Source: Glycine soja
Lineage: Eukaryota > Streptophyta > Magnoliopsida > Fabales > Fabaceae
Length of the DNA: 64,000 nt
Assembly (NCBI RefSeq): GCF_004193775.1
Contig: NC_041010.1
Span: forward strand, 37,747,562 to 37,811,561
Direction of reading: 5' to 3'
Of the stretch, positions 14,017-26,358 are shown in pieces. The notes under the pieces are model-generated. The model saw only the letters and a list, made by a program, of their open reading frames with translations. It made no database searches and was not told the DNA's origin. How positions within the stretch are numbered: position 1 is the stretch's first letter; every line of letters begins with the position of its first letter. Made by a program: the position numbers and the translations under genes.

Positions 14017-15385
14017 AGAGAGAAAGGGAAAGAGAAGCAAAAATAACAATAGCTGTAAATAATAAATAATGATATGACTTTAATTTAAATACATGTTAAC
14101 TGATTAGACTTAACGACGTTTGATTATATCTATCATCATCACGTGAAACATAAAAGAAAGTCAAATAAAATAAATTTTAGATAATAAATGAAATATGACC
14201 TATTTTCTAGATATGATATACATATTTTAGCTCATATACGATCATCACATTGGAAAGGCATGCACTTGAGTTGATTTGATACTGATAGGCTTGAATAATT
14301 TGTTTAGTTTTTTTAGCTGTTATACTTCCTAAGTACAAAAAGGAAAAAAAATTGATCACTATTGTATAATGATGAGTTGGATTGTTATTATGATTGTATT
14401 GATTATTAGAACATCTTTAATCACGTTCTTTAATGGAGTTTTTGGATTCAACAATTTGTGTTTATCAAATATTATTATTTTTACTTGAGAGTTCTTTATA
14501 TTAGAGGTTGGATTTTAAGAGTACAATTTTCAAGAATTTCATTTTTGTCAAAAATATTATTTTAATGCCATTTGAAACAAAAAAGTTTTTTCTTTCTTTC
14601 TATGTAAGTAAAATTCAAGAATCTGAATTAGGTTCTACTATCATTAGAACAAAAATGACAAAAGTTTTTTTATTCTATGTGATATCATGAGATTGCAAAA
14701 AGTGATTCAAAAATAAAAAATGAATTCTTCTATTAAAGATGTTTTTAAAAATTAAAAAAAATTATAAATTTATTATTATCAACTAAATTAATTATCTTTT
14801 TAAATTTTGATGAATTAGATAATTGAATCATATAAAAAATGATTTTTTACCCAATAATAGTAAATAATGAACAAGATGAAATAAATTAAATAACAATTAC
14901 ATTCTTCCTGGCATTTTTATTAATTTTAAATGGGTTCATAACTTCATTAAAAATATTGAAATGAAATAAATATATAATTTACCATATTAACTTTATTTTT
15001 CATTTTTGAATGAAGTTATGAACTTAATCATAAAGTTCATCAAATTTGATTTTGAAAATGTTATATTATTTGTTCTGTAAAACAAAATATTATATAATTT
15101 GAATAAATAATGTTTATAAAGAACAAACTTTTCTGTCTCAAAAACAATTGTTAACCCAAAAAGTTTTTAGCTCTAAAATTATCATAATAATCATTAATTT
15201 ACCCTTCGTTAAAAGGAATTCCATGCAATTATGTGGTATTTTCTCAATTGGTCAAATAAGATTTCCAAATTCGTTCCAATCACGCAAGATGAAATTAAGT
15301 TGTCAGAAAAAAAAAACATGAAATTCAGTTTTATCATATATTTTTAAGAAGAGGTACATCCGGTAGTCTGGTACTAATTTAGTGT

Positions 15386-15390
<5 letters not shown>
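14017..15390. other. AT-rich intergenic DNA, nothing recognised
   Basis: Only short AT-driven open frames are present. No upstream exon or promoter for the receptor-kinase fragment is visible. Confidence 0.55.

Positions 15391-15453
<63 letters not shown>
15391..15453. repeat. (TA)n microsatellite
   Basis: About 63 bases of alternating T and A, the longest such tract in the window. Confidence 0.97.
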
Positions 15454-15455
<2 letters not shown>

Positions 15456-17232
15456 TAAAGCTAAAAATATAACAGAAGAATTGCATAGAAAAAGAAAGTT
15501 ATATTAATTGAATAAGATGACAATACAAAGTAATATAATATACGTATTTAATTAGAAGATATATATACATAAGAGATGAGTATCATGTAAACTAATATAT
15601 TTGCATACTAACCCTAAATGGATATGATTACATGATCTTTAATAACTAATCTGAATACAACCGATGTTATGAGTCAACAAATTAGATTGTACTTGTTCTG
15701 GCCAATGTTATGAGCCCATCTTGACCTACATAACCGATAGGACAAAACCAACATATTGTTGCAAAAGAAAAAAAAAACATCATGGCAATATTGAACCCTA
15801 CTTGAGAAGGTTTCCTATGGCGTACAAGCACTAATTAATACAAGTGTAAAGCACCATAATATGACGTATAACTTCAAGCAATGAACATAAAAAATCGCGG
15901 GATTCTTTGTGAATGCATTACTCATACGCTTGTACGAATGACGCCATCCTAATACTAAAAGAAGTGATAAAGTATAAGCAAATACTAACATGCCTTAGGG
16001 AACTGGTTAAAAAAATTAAAGTCAAGACATTTTTATTATAAAAAAAATTACATTATTTATAATAATTTTCATAATAAATACTTTTTTTTATTTTTAATTC
16101 TATAATCAATACCTAAAACAAGATCCTAAGTATAGTATACGATAATGATATTGGACACTCTAATATTTGAAACAACTTATCTCTTGTTACATCAAATACT
16201 AATTATATTTATCATATTTTTTTATTATTTCCTTTCTCTGAGTATATTAACATGAGTGTTCAAGAATCATTTTCTAATTGCATAAACTAAATCAGCATCC
16301 CGTGCAAACATGGTAAATGAAAAAACAAAAAGGAGCAGAAAAAAAAATACAGTAGAAGAAAAGAAGAAAAAAAAAGTGAATCCGCAATGCACCAGACAAT
16401 TATACGTGACAATTTTTAGTCAATTCATTTTACCTGTTCCCATTGTAAACACTGACTTGAGTGTTGAATTTACAAATCACCAAACCATAATTGAACCTGT
16501 AAAACTTTCCATAAATTCTATATCTATGCCGAATATTTTGCTTCCCTGAATACAACTTATTGCTAAAAGCATGTTTGTTTTTTCGTTCTGGACTCCTCAA
16601 ACCAACATTCAACCAAAGGCAAGAAATTATTACTTGTTACAAAATGGTGCTTTGGAACGTGTGCTAACTACATCCAACGTGTTTACAAACTAGTGCATTT
16701 CCTCTCCAGTCACTGGAGGTGCCCGGCAGTATGAGATAGAAAGGCACAAGTTTGTGTGGACCCGACCTTGTTGCTGTTTCTCAAATTTGTTCATACTCAC
16801 TTATGATCCAACATGACCCCACGTTTTTTATAAGTTGGGTTGGATCATATCACGAAATTCACAGGTTGACACAACTCCTGCAACATCCTAATGACACATG
16901 CATCATGTGTGGGAGAGAGATATGCTACCTCATGAATGGGGCATCTAGTATTCTGATCAAATGTAGTCTTTAAGATGTTAAAGTTATCCAATTTTATTTC
17001 TATTTTAAAATGCTTTAAAGAAACATTTAAGGGGAAGTTCCCCTTTAAATCCTCTAAAACCATTCAAAGAACAAAACATTCCCTCTCCTTTTCCATATTA
17101 CTATACAGTATGAAAGGTGAAACAAATAGAACTAAGTTCATCCTTGTATTGATCAGAACCATAATTGACACAAGAGTCATAGATGACTTGGCTAGGCAGT
17201 TGAATAAATAAAGACATGGAGAAGCTTCAATT
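15454..17232. other. Intergenic DNA up to the LINE insertion site
   Basis: Short open frames at 16.3-17.2 kb on both strands have no family resemblance that I can recognise. The stretch ends at the left copy of the LINE target-site duplication. Confidence 0.5.
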
Positions 17233-17246
17233 ATATAGAAGATGAT
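17233..17246. repeat. Left target-site duplication of the LINE
   Basis: The 14 bases atatagaagatgat occur here and again at 36959-36972. Immediately inside this copy is a run of T, the plus-strand image of a poly(A) tail. That is the expected structure for the 3' end of a minus-strand LINE. Confidence 0.85.
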
Positions 17247-17599
17247 TTTTTTTTAACAACCAAAAAGAAATTTTTATATCCCAATGGTACCTAAGTCATA
17301 TTACAACAATATGCTATTAGTAAACAATTTTAACCAGCTCACATATTCTCCCCCACCCAACAGACTATAATATAATTCATTTTTAAAAAATAGAACACGT
17401 GTACCCAATAGCTAGCCCAACGAACCCAAACCCTGCAGCTACTTAGTGCTAACCCAAAATTACATATATAAGACTATACAGCATATATGATGTTTATCCT
17501 GCAAGCTGTAGCAATTACCAAGCCAACATCAAGAAGCCAGAGTTTGGATACAATAACTAGGATTCACGTGCCAATCATAAAAAGAGTAGGAAAAGTTCT

Positions 17600-19383
17600 T
17601 TACTTTCGCAGAAATCGTATTAATTCCACTGTTGCATCAAAATCCATTTGTTTCCCTTCAAAGGCAATTTTATTTCTGTGACACTAAATGGACCAAGCCA
17701 TTGCACACCAAATAGCTCTCCACATAATAGTTTTATTCCTTTCGAGCCAAAAACAGTTATGCATAAAGAAATGTTATTTGGGATCCCTGTGTTGAGCAAT
17801 CTGAACCCCAATCCATTTATAACAGTTTTGCCAAATCTGATATGAAAACGAACATGTGAATATTAAATGACTGCTATCCTCCTCTTTCCCTGAGCAGAAC
17901 GGACAAAGCTGGTGTTGTTCTTCTAACAAGATGTTCCTACATTGCAGATTTTTCCTAGTGGGTAATTTATCCTTTGATAGTTTCCACTCGAAGATAGCAA
18001 CATTGTGGGGGATGGCAAGCATCCAAATTGACCTGTAGAAAAGGACATAAACGGGATTTGTATTTTCAATTAGAAACAAATACGGATCTCTAACGAAGTA
18101 ACACTCTGTTAAGGCCAATTTCCACACCAATGAATCTTGCCTATCCGCCACCAAACTCGCCCCTTCCAATTTGTTCATGAAACTAGTGACCATGGCTTAT
18201 CCCCATTGGAACCATGGTCTCCTCCAATGAAAATTCCACTCCCAACTACCACCAACCCACGACCCCATCACCCCTATCATCTCAACCGTTTGGTTCGAGT
18301 TCATAGACACCCTCCCATACCTATCCTTAAGGTTGTAATTTCCCATCTATGGTTGTTTCCAAAATTGGATTAACCTTCCATCACCCGCCCTCCAACATAC
18401 ATTTTTTGTCAAACCATTGGTCATGTGTCTCTTCCCCACACACCCCTACAAAGTCACTCCACCATCAAGAATCCTTCCTAGATTTTCTCTTAACAAGCAA
18501 CAAATTACCTTGGCTATATTTAGAACATAACACTTGTTGCCAAAGGCAATTATGACCACTATATACCCTCCATCTCCATTTCCCTAAAAGAGCAACATTA
18601 AATAACCTAATGTTTTTTTACACCTAAACCTCCTTTCTCCTTTGGCAAACAAATATCCTCTTAATCTACCCAAGCTATTTTCCTCCTTCCTTTCTCCCCT
18701 CCCCACAAAACTCATTTACAACACAATTTGGTATTTTGAAAAATGAAAGGAAAAATAAAGGTAAGGAAGAAAGTACGAAATTTATGAGAGTGACCCTTCT
18801 ACCAATGGATAATGTTCTTTGCTTCCATGTTGACAACATGTTTTTGAACTTTTGAACAATAGGCTCCCACATAGAGGCTCTACTATGATTCACGCCAATC
18901 GAAAAGCCTAAATAGATGAAAGATGTCTATGTGATTTTGCAATCAAGTACTTCGACATATCTTTTCATGGAAGCTTCATCCACCCCAATCCCCACCACCT
19001 TACTTTTAAAGAAGTTCACCTTCAAACCCGAAGCAAGCTCAAAGAATCTAAGGATTGCCTTGATGGTTAATACATTTTGCATGGAGTTATTTGCGAAAAA
19101 CAAAGTGTCATCCGCAAATCAAAAAAGAGAAATTTCAACGTTTTGCTCCCCTACCAAGTACCCATTGAAAACATTTTGTCTCCTTGCTTGCCTCATCAAC
19201 CCACTTAACCCTTCTGCTACCAACCAGAAAAGAATGGTGGAATAGGATCTCCTGTCGTAGTCCTCTTTGTGCTTTAAACTCATTGGTAGGACTTCTATTG
19301 ACTAAGATTGAAATTGTTGCCGATTCAATACCCCTTTTATCCATCTCACCCTCTTTTCATTAAAACTTAACCTCCCCATCATA
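17600..19383 (-). pseudogene. LINE ORF2, C-terminal half (late reverse transcriptase plus zinc-binding domain)
   Basis: On the minus strand the coding text resumes at 19383 with YMMGRLSFNEKRVRW and then GIESATISILVN. It continues through the catalytic FADD motif (about 19108-19118, in the frame FADDTLFFAN) and a typical WKQRTLSIGRRVTLI block near 18.8 kb. The blocks at 18193-17774 form the zf-RVT domain common at the end of plant LINE ORF2 (motifs AIFEWKLSKDKLPTR and CPFCSGKEEDSSHLIFTC). The reading ends near 17.6 kb with a RNKIAFEGKQMDFD segment. The frame changes several times, so no full protein can be made. The 5' half lies at 33.04-34.19 kb on the far side of the CACTA insertion. Confidence 0.85.
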
Positions 19384-19618
19384 TAGTACAAGAAAATTGT
19401 GATTTAGCGACCAAAGAATTTTGTCGCTAAATCGTTAAATTTGGTCGCTATTAGTGTTAGTAACTGAAATAGCGACCGATGTAACTATGTCGCAAAAAAT
19501 CAAGTCGCTAAGTCCAATGTAACTGAATTTATTTTCGACTGCTATTTAGCGACCGAAATAGTGACGCACTAAAAAATAATTTCGGTGGCTGAGTATTCGG
19601 TTGCTATTTTCCTTGGGA

Positions 19619-19623
19619 CCAAT
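19619..19623. repeat. 5-bp target-site duplication (left) of LTR retrotransposon
   Basis: The bases ccaat here are matched by ccaat at 24990-24994, directly outside the two LTRs. Confidence 0.9.
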
Positions 19624-20532
19624 TGATGCAATCCTATCTCGCAAGGGCATTGGGTAGAAGACTCCAAGTAGATTGGGCTAGAGATCCAATGGATGGCCCT
19701 AGGGTTCTCTTGAGCCTTAGGGTAGATTTCGAGCCTATGGGCTAAGTATAAGCCCGCTTATCTTTGTAAATATTAGAATAGGTTTTTCCTTCGTTTGGGC
19801 CTTGTATTTTGGCCATTCTAGTAGTATAGGGTTTTAGCCTTGTATTTCGGGGCATTTTGAGTAGTCTTTGTAGTAAGGACTTTTTTTTTGTATTTTCATG
19901 TTTTTTGTCATGGGGGTGAGCTTAGTTATTATAGGGGGTGTGTAGCTAAGTTCTAGCTTCTCATCTCAAGGAGGTGAGCTTAGCTATTAGAGAGGTATGT
20001 GTAGCTAAGCTCTAGCTTCTTTAGGAATCTTCTTAAGGAAGCTTCTCAAGGAGGTGAGCTTAGTTATGAGAGGGGTGTGTGTAGCTAAGCTCTAGCTTCT
20101 CAAGGAAGTTTTCTCAAAGAAGCTTCTCAAGGAAGTTTTCTCAAGAAAGCTTCTCAAGGAAGCTATCTAGTCTATAAATAGAAGCATGTGTAACACTTGT
20201 GGTAACTTTGATGAATGAAAGTCTTATGAGACACACTTCAAAGTTCTACTTCTCCCCCTCTTTTATTCCTTCAATTTCGTGCTCCCTCTCTCTCTTTCTC
20301 TCCCTCTTTCTTTTCCTCCATTGAAGCATCCTTCCAAGCTTCTTATCCAAGGCTCATCTTGGTGGTGAAGCTCTTTTTTTTCCATGGCTTATTCCTTAAT
20401 GGATGGCGCCTCCTCTCACCTCTTCTCCTTTGTCTTCCGCTGCATCTCCATGGTGAAAAATCACCATTGAAGGACCTCATTGAAGCTCAAAGATCCAGCC
20501 TCCATAGAAGCTCCACAAGCAAGCTTCCATCA
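19624..20532 (+). repeat. 5' LTR
   Basis: The 909-bp long terminal repeat starts tgatgcaatc and ends cttccatca. It contains a promoter-like ctataaata at 20172-20180 and several degenerate internal repeats of the form cttctcaaggaag around 20.03-20.16 kb. Its promoter would drive the plus-strand gag-pol transcript. Confidence 0.95.
20172..20180 (+). promoter_or_regulatory. LTR TATA box
   Basis: The string ctataaata lies about 360 bases before the LTR end and is conserved in the 3' LTR at 24629-24637. It is the likely U3 core promoter, with transcription starting roughly 30 bases downstream. Confidence 0.65.
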
Positions 20533-20534
20533 AG

Positions 20535-20547
20535 TGGTAATCAGAGC
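20535..20547 (+). promoter_or_regulatory. Primer-binding site (initiator Met tRNA type)
   Basis: The string tggtaatcagagc begins two bases after the 5' LTR. It matches the usual plant tggtatcagagc primer site except for one inserted A. Confidence 0.75.
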
Positions 20548-22402
20548 ACAAGAGCTTCAAGTAGGTGCACCTTAAACCTCCATTAATTTTTTTTCTTTAC
20601 CTTCTCTTCCATTGTTGTTTCTTCATTTTTCTCCATGTATCTCCTCACATGTCTTGTTCTAAATGTTATTAACATGATTCTTTAGAGTTTCCACCGATTA
20701 AACTTGCTATAGAAGTTAGATTTGATTTTTTATGGTTCAAATTTCTTGTTCTTGTTCTTGAACCATGAATTGTGTTGAGTTTAGGTTCCTTTGAGTTTTG
20801 TCTTGTTATTTTTTGTGGCTGAAACCTAAACCATAAAATTCTTACAAAAATATTAAAGTAGAAGAAAACCTCAAAAATCTAGAGTGACTTGTTCACCTAT
20901 TGTAGTTTTGTCATAGAAGTCATGTCTAGTCATGAAACTTGTCACATAAGATTTCTTATGTTGTGCTGAATTTTATTTTCTTGTTTCTTTGTCTAACTCA
21001 TTAGTTCATGAGTGTATGAAATTCTTTTAGCCTATTATTTGATTTGAGTCAAATCTTTCATGTTAATTAGTCCTTAACATGTTCATGCAAAATTCTTAGA
21101 GAGTCTTTGATTGTGAACCTTTTCTTGAACTTTTAGGTTTCTTTATGATTGTGTCTATTGTGAATTTGAGTTTTGGTGATTGAATTGCTGGCTGAAATGT
21201 TGATCCTAAGTGAATATTGAACTCTGAAAACTGTGGTAAACAATCCTAGTGAGTTCAACATACATAGGAAGGTTGAAAGTAAGCCCAAGGCAATCAATAT
21301 ACCATGCTTAAAGAAACAAATCGCTGGTGCTGGCAGCTTGGACGTACAAACTTGTAAAAATTACTGAGAATTGGTTACTTCGAATTTTGAGTTGAAATGT
21401 TTATTGAATTTTCTAGACATCTGGAAAAAAGTTATAAAAAAAGAAACAAGTGATTTGGATAAAAGGAAAAAATACGAAAAATCGCACAAGTTGGCAGGAA
21501 AATCAGTATCCAGAAAAAAAAGGTGAAAGGGAAGGGTGCTTGTTGTTTTGGCTCAAAATTTATTCTATAATTGGAAATTTCAATTCAAAATTAGTGTGAA
21601 GACAAGTGCCAAAGCTAGAGTTTTGTTGAGTCTTTTTTTCAGTTTTTTTACTCTACTCTAGAGCCATTCTAAGTTTCTCTTTGAGTCCTAGCTTGCTTCT
21701 ATGTCCTTTTCATTGCTTTAATTGTTGAATAATCCTTGAAAAATTGTCTTGTTAAAACTCCATAGGTTTAACTTTCATTTCATTTTTTTTGGTCTTTGGT
21801 TATTGCTTGTCTCTTTGTTTCCTTGTTTGTGGGTTGCCATATAGGGAATTGGAAGGAGGATTGGTGCCATCCCTTGAAGAATTTGAGTCCAGAAGAGGGG
21901 CCAACCACCTTAACAGCTATTGGACTAAGAAGCACTCCAAATTGAGTGAATCACCAAAGAGAGAACAACCACCAAAATTGAGGACCGTTTTGTAATTTTG
22001 TAATTTGCAATTTACTTACCTTCATTGCTTTCAAGTTTTGTAACAAAAAGGCCTTTCATTGGAAGTGTGTTGGGAGCCTTAGGTTACCAAACTTTCATTT
22101 GTGTGTAATAATTTTAGGCAATTTTTCCTTAGGATAGTGAGTGTTTTGTTGGGAACCTTGAATGTGGTCATCCAAACACTCTTAGGATTCGCCTAGTTTA
22201 CATTTCTTGCTTACTTTCATAGCTTATTTCCTTTACCTTCCATTGTCAAACCACCTAGATAGCTTTCCTTTTACCAATTAGTTTTTTTTTACCTTATCTT
22301 TCACACCTCTTTTAGTGTTTATTTGGCTAGTTTCAACCATAGTTTCTTTTACCTTTTGTTTTCAAACCTCCAACAAGAAAGAACCACAACTTAGGAACCA
22401 AC
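20548..22402 (+). other. Untranslated leader of the LTR retrotransposon
   Basis: About 1.85 kb between the primer site and the first gag ATG. It has no long open frame. T-rich text with many short upstream ATGs fills it, as in many large plant gypsy elements. Confidence 0.6.
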
Positions 22403-24114
22403 ATGAGTCATCATTCATCTAGTGTTAATGGCAAGGGTACCAGTCATAAAGACCCTTTATCTAGAATCTTAGATGAGTTGAGTTCCCTCAAGTCATGGAA
22501 AGAAAAACAAGAGAGAAAAGAAAAAGGAAAAAAAAAAAAGTGGAAGAAATAAGTCAAGATGAAAGAAAGAAAATAAGAGAGGAAGAAAGAAGAAAAATAA
22601 TGAAAGAAATGAAAAGAGAAAAACATGCCTCCTATAGTAGTCATAACTCTTGCAAAAGCCTAAGTGAAGAACTTCGTGACTATTACGAAGGAAGACATAG
22701 GTCACATCTTAGACCTCAATCCCATAGAAGAGAAAAGGAAAGAAAGCCTCAAGAGGCTAACATTAAACTCTCATACTTCCATGGGAAGGACAATGTAGAG
22801 GCTAACTTAGATTGGGAAATAAGGGTAGAGCAACAACTTAAAAAGAAGTCTACTTCAAAATCTTATGGCTCTCACTCTTATCCAAAGAAAGACCAAGGTC
22901 AAGGCATCTTAGGGGTGACACCTTCTAAGCCCAAAGATGATAAGGGGAAGACAATAGAAAAGCAAGCCCCTAAGGCTAGTATGCAAGAGAAAACTAGCTC
23001 TATAAAGTGCTTTATATGTCTTGGAAGAGGACACATTACTTCTCAATGCCCCACCACAAAAACCCTGATTATGAGAGGCCAAGACATTTATAGTAGCCAA
23101 GATGAGGCTACTACTTCACCTTCCTCTAGTGAAAGTGAAAAAGCAAAAGGGAAAGAATCTAGTGAAGAAATCTACCCCCAAGAAGAAGGACAACCATTAG
23201 TGGTTAAAGAGAAGTGTAAGGAGGTAAGTGTCTCCTCCAAGAGTTTAGCTAAGAAGGAAACTCATTTTACAATAAAGACAAACATTAAAGAAACTTTCCC
23301 TCTTAGACAACCTCCACATTTTCTCTTTTGTAAAAAGGCACTTGCTAGCATTGCCACACCTCTTGGGCTTGAGTTTATTCCTCAAGTAAAGAAGTTGTTG
23401 GATGAGGGTTTGGTTCGCAAGAGCTTAAATCCTTGTGCTTTGTTGGTGCCCAAAATAGGTATTATTAGGTACCAAGTCCCTAAAATAGGTGGTATGATGA
23501 ATGTTTTGAGTGGTGCAACCCTCTTTTGTAAAATCACTCGTACACCTAACATCTTCATGGTGTATGTACATAGGGACCCATTAGGTAGGTTTATTCTTAT
23601 TTTTAGTTTCAATACAAACTTAGGTACTCATATGGGACACCTTAGGTTTGTCATACTTTTTGGTAGGAATAATCAATATGAAAATATAGAAAAAGGTATG
23701 TTTTATTGCATTACTTTTCTTAATTTTTCAAATAGTGATCAAGGGGTTCCCATGAATCCTAAGAGAATAAAGGTCATTCCTGAGTGGCCCACTCCACCAA
23801 GTATAAGAAAAATTTGGGGCTTCCATGACTTAACAAACTTTTACAAAAGTTTTGTCCCATATTTTTCTATACTTGTAGCACCACTCATTGAGTTGGTGAG
23901 AAACCATGTTCCTTCATGGGAAGATGCCCAGAAAATGGGTTTTCAGACCTTACCTTACTTCAACATTCCAAACACCACTAATACATATGCTTTTGTTCTT
24001 TTTACAGGTGTTGAGGGAAGGAGCCCAGAGTATGAAGAACCTCGGGATTTGAGGTCAAATCCTTTCCAAGGTGGAGGGAATGATGCAATCCTATCTCGCA
24101 AGGGCATTGGGTAG
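22403..24114 (+). pseudogene. Deleted gag-pol polyprotein of the LTR retrotransposon
   Basis: The probable start is ATG at 22403 (MSHHSSSVNGKGTSHKDPL). That frame ends at a stop just after an A12 run (22528-22539). The following frame stays open to 24114, giving 539 codons counted from 22495. It begins with a Lys/Glu-rich, probably coiled segment. It includes a CCHC zinc knuckle (CFICLGRGHITSQC, near residue 172) and a Ser-rich linker. Then comes the entry of a gypsy reverse transcriptase (IPQVKKLLDEGLVRKSLNPCALLVPK), and later RT/RNase H connection text (KVIPEWPTPPSIR, FYKSFVPYFS). The capsid core, protease, the catalytic YxDD motif and integrase are absent, so the product cannot copy DNA. 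The frame runs into the 3' LTR. The long surviving open frame is odd for such a reduced element. Confidence 0.85.
24070..24080 (+). promoter_or_regulatory. Polypurine tract
   Basis: The purine-rich ggtggagggaa ends exactly at the first base of the 3' LTR, the expected place for second-strand priming. One T interrupts it. Confidence 0.7.
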
Positions 24115-24989
24115 AAGACTCCAAGTAGATTGGGCTAGAGATCCAAGGGATGGCCCTAGGGTTCTCTTGAGCCTTAGGGTAGATTTCGAGCCTATGGGCT
24201 AAGTATAAGCCCGCTTATCTTTGTAAATATTAGAATAGGTTTTTCCTTCGTTTGGGCCTTGTATTTTGGCCATTCTAGTAGTATAGGGTTTTAGCCTTGT
24301 ATTTCGGGGCATTTTGAGTAGTCTTTGTAGTAAGGACTTTTTTTTTGTATTTTCATGTTTTTTGTCATGGGGGTGAGCTTAGTTATTATAGGGGGTGTGT
24401 AGCTAAGTTCTAGCTTCTCATCTCAAGGAGGTGAGCTTAGCTATTAGAGAGGTATGTGTAGCTAAGCTCTAGCTTCTTTAGGAATCTTCTTAAGGAAGCT
24501 TCTCAAGGAGGTGAGCTTAGTTATGAGAGGGGTGTGTGTAGCTAAGCTCAAGCTTCTCAAGGAAGTTTTCTCAAAGAAGCTTCTCAAGGAAGTTTTCTCA
24601 AGAAAGCTTCTCAAGGAAGCTACCTAGTCTATAAATAGAAGCATGTGTAACACTTGTGGTAACTTTGATGAATGAAAGTCTTATGAGACACACTTCAAAG
24701 TTCTACTTCTCCCCCTCTTTTATTCCTTCAATTTCGTGCTCCCCCTCTCTCTTTCTCTCCCTCTTTCTTTTCCTCCATTGAAGCATCCTTCCAAGCTTCT
24801 TATCCAAGGCTCATCTTGGTGGTGAAGCTCTTTTTTTTCCATGGCTTATTCCTTAATGGATGGCGCCTCCTCTCACCTCTTCTCCTTTGTCTTCCGCTGC
24901 ATTTCCATGGTGAAAAATCACCATTGAAGGACCTCATTGAAGCTCAAAGATCCAGCCTCCATAGAAGCTCCACAAGCAAGCTTCCATCA
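24081..24989 (+). repeat. 3' LTR
   Basis: 909 bp, the same length as the 5' LTR. By eye it differs at five sites (for example aatggatgg versus aagggatgg, ctctagc versus ctcaagc, ctatctag versus ctacctag). Confidence 0.95.
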
Positions 24990-24994
24990 CCAAT
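24990..24994. repeat. 5-bp target-site duplication (right) of LTR retrotransposon
   Basis: The bases ccaat repeat those at 19619-19623. The interrupted CACTA subterminal repeat text resumes directly after them. Confidence 0.9.
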
Positions 24995-25608
24995 TCTGCA
25001 ACCGAACCTGTCCGTTACTAATTCGGTCCTTATTATGTAATTAAATTTTATATTTAACATAAAATCGAAAAATATTCGGTGGCTATTTCAGTCGCTATAA
25101 TATAATTAAACTTAAATATAAAAAATTTGGAAGGTGTTCGGTAGCTATTTCGGTCGCTATTGAATAATCAATTTTAATATATAATTTAAAAAATTACCTT
25201 CGGTCGCGAATTTAGTGGCTAAATTTGCAATAAAATATATTTCGGTCGCTAAATTAGGTCGCTAGTATATAATTAATTTCAAAATTATTGTATTTCGGTT
25301 GCTAATTCGGTCACTATTTAATATTAAATTTTTTAATGTATGTTTTGTTTTTCCAGTTACATTTTGACCTGCTTAATAATTATCGACTGTAAACATAAAT
25401 TTTAATTAAATTGTATAATCAAAATTATAAATAAAAGTGGACATTCATAATGAGTAAATATATTTAATAACAAAGTTCTATTTTAAAGATTGATAAAGTA
25501 CAAATTCAAAGTTTTCAAAGTTTAATCAAATGGAACGTAAAAGTTTAATAAAGTTCAAATTCATAACTAGCATGGCCTAATCAAAGTAAAGTAAACAATA
25601 ACCAAGAG
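24995..25608. other. CACTA left subterminal repeat region and AT-rich spacer
   Basis: Repeated ggtcgct / ggtggct / ggtagct motifs spaced by short AT-rich text run to about 25.33 kb. This is the continuation of the block at 19.40-19.62 kb that the LTR element split. Non-coding AT-rich sequence follows. Confidence 0.75.
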
Positions 25609-26307
25609 TCAATGATAATTTCCCATGTCATGAGGACGATCAACCTGAGCATCATTAACATGGTCCTCTATTTGGTCTTCCACAGGAACAATAGAAGTAG
25701 ATGGAACTGATTTTGAGCAACTAAACCTTTTGCTCAAAGTACCTAGGTTGTACACGTTCCCCTTGTAATTTGGACCTCCAACAACATTCAAATATATTTC
25801 ATTATGATTAACAGAAGTAGCAGTGTTAGGGGAATCCTGTGTAGATGTGCCTTCCTCTGTCGAACGTTGTAAGATTTCATCTCGACGATGTTGATATTTC
25901 TCCTTCAATATAAAGTGAGGTATGAAGATAAATTGTTAAATGTGTAAACATATAAGGATTAATATTCAAGAAAATTATCACTAATACAGGAAAAAAATTG
26001 ACTTTAATTTACTATAGTAGGCTTCAAAGTTTATACTTTCCAATCACAAACATTTAACACTAACTAAAGAAAAGCAAATCAAGAGGTGTAAATAGGTTCA
26101 AGAGATATTCATCAAAAGTAAGAGTTCATTTATAATATCAGCCACTATATATCAAATAAAGTGATAGGATTAGAAGAAACAACTTACAGCAAATTCGCGA
26201 GACTTGTCATTGACCCATTCTCCCGACTTCAATTTCTTAGTTTTCTCCATCACCTCCCAAGCAGTTGGTGGTCTTTGAAACTCCTTTAACCACATAAATT
26301 TAAGATG

Positions 26308-26358
<51 letters not shown>

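Larger units (their letters stand above)
19624..24989 (+). mobile_element. Young, internally deleted Ty3-gypsy-like LTR retrotransposon
   Basis: Two LTRs of 909 bp (19624-20532 and 24081-24989) begin TGATG and end CATCA and are flanked by ccaat duplications. A Met-tRNA-like primer site follows the left LTR, and a purine tract (ggtggagggaa) precedes the right one. The body has a leader of almost 1.9 kb and one gag-pol relic. Capsid, protease, RNase H and integrase are mostly or wholly missing, so movement must have relied on another element's proteins. By eye the LTRs differ at five positions, so it is the youngest layer of the nest. It sits inside the left subterminal repeat zone of the CACTA element. 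Confidence 0.95.

Noticed and set aside
20359..20586. A 75-codon open frame in the LTR, repeated at 24816
   Set aside because: It lies wholly inside both LTRs and adjoining sequence and has no family resemblance; identical copies reflect the LTRs, not two genes.
22444..22705. Minus-strand Phe/Ser-rich open frames resembling membrane proteins
   Set aside because: They are the complement of the Lys/Glu-rich start of the retrotransposon gag, so the apparent hydrophobicity is an artefact.
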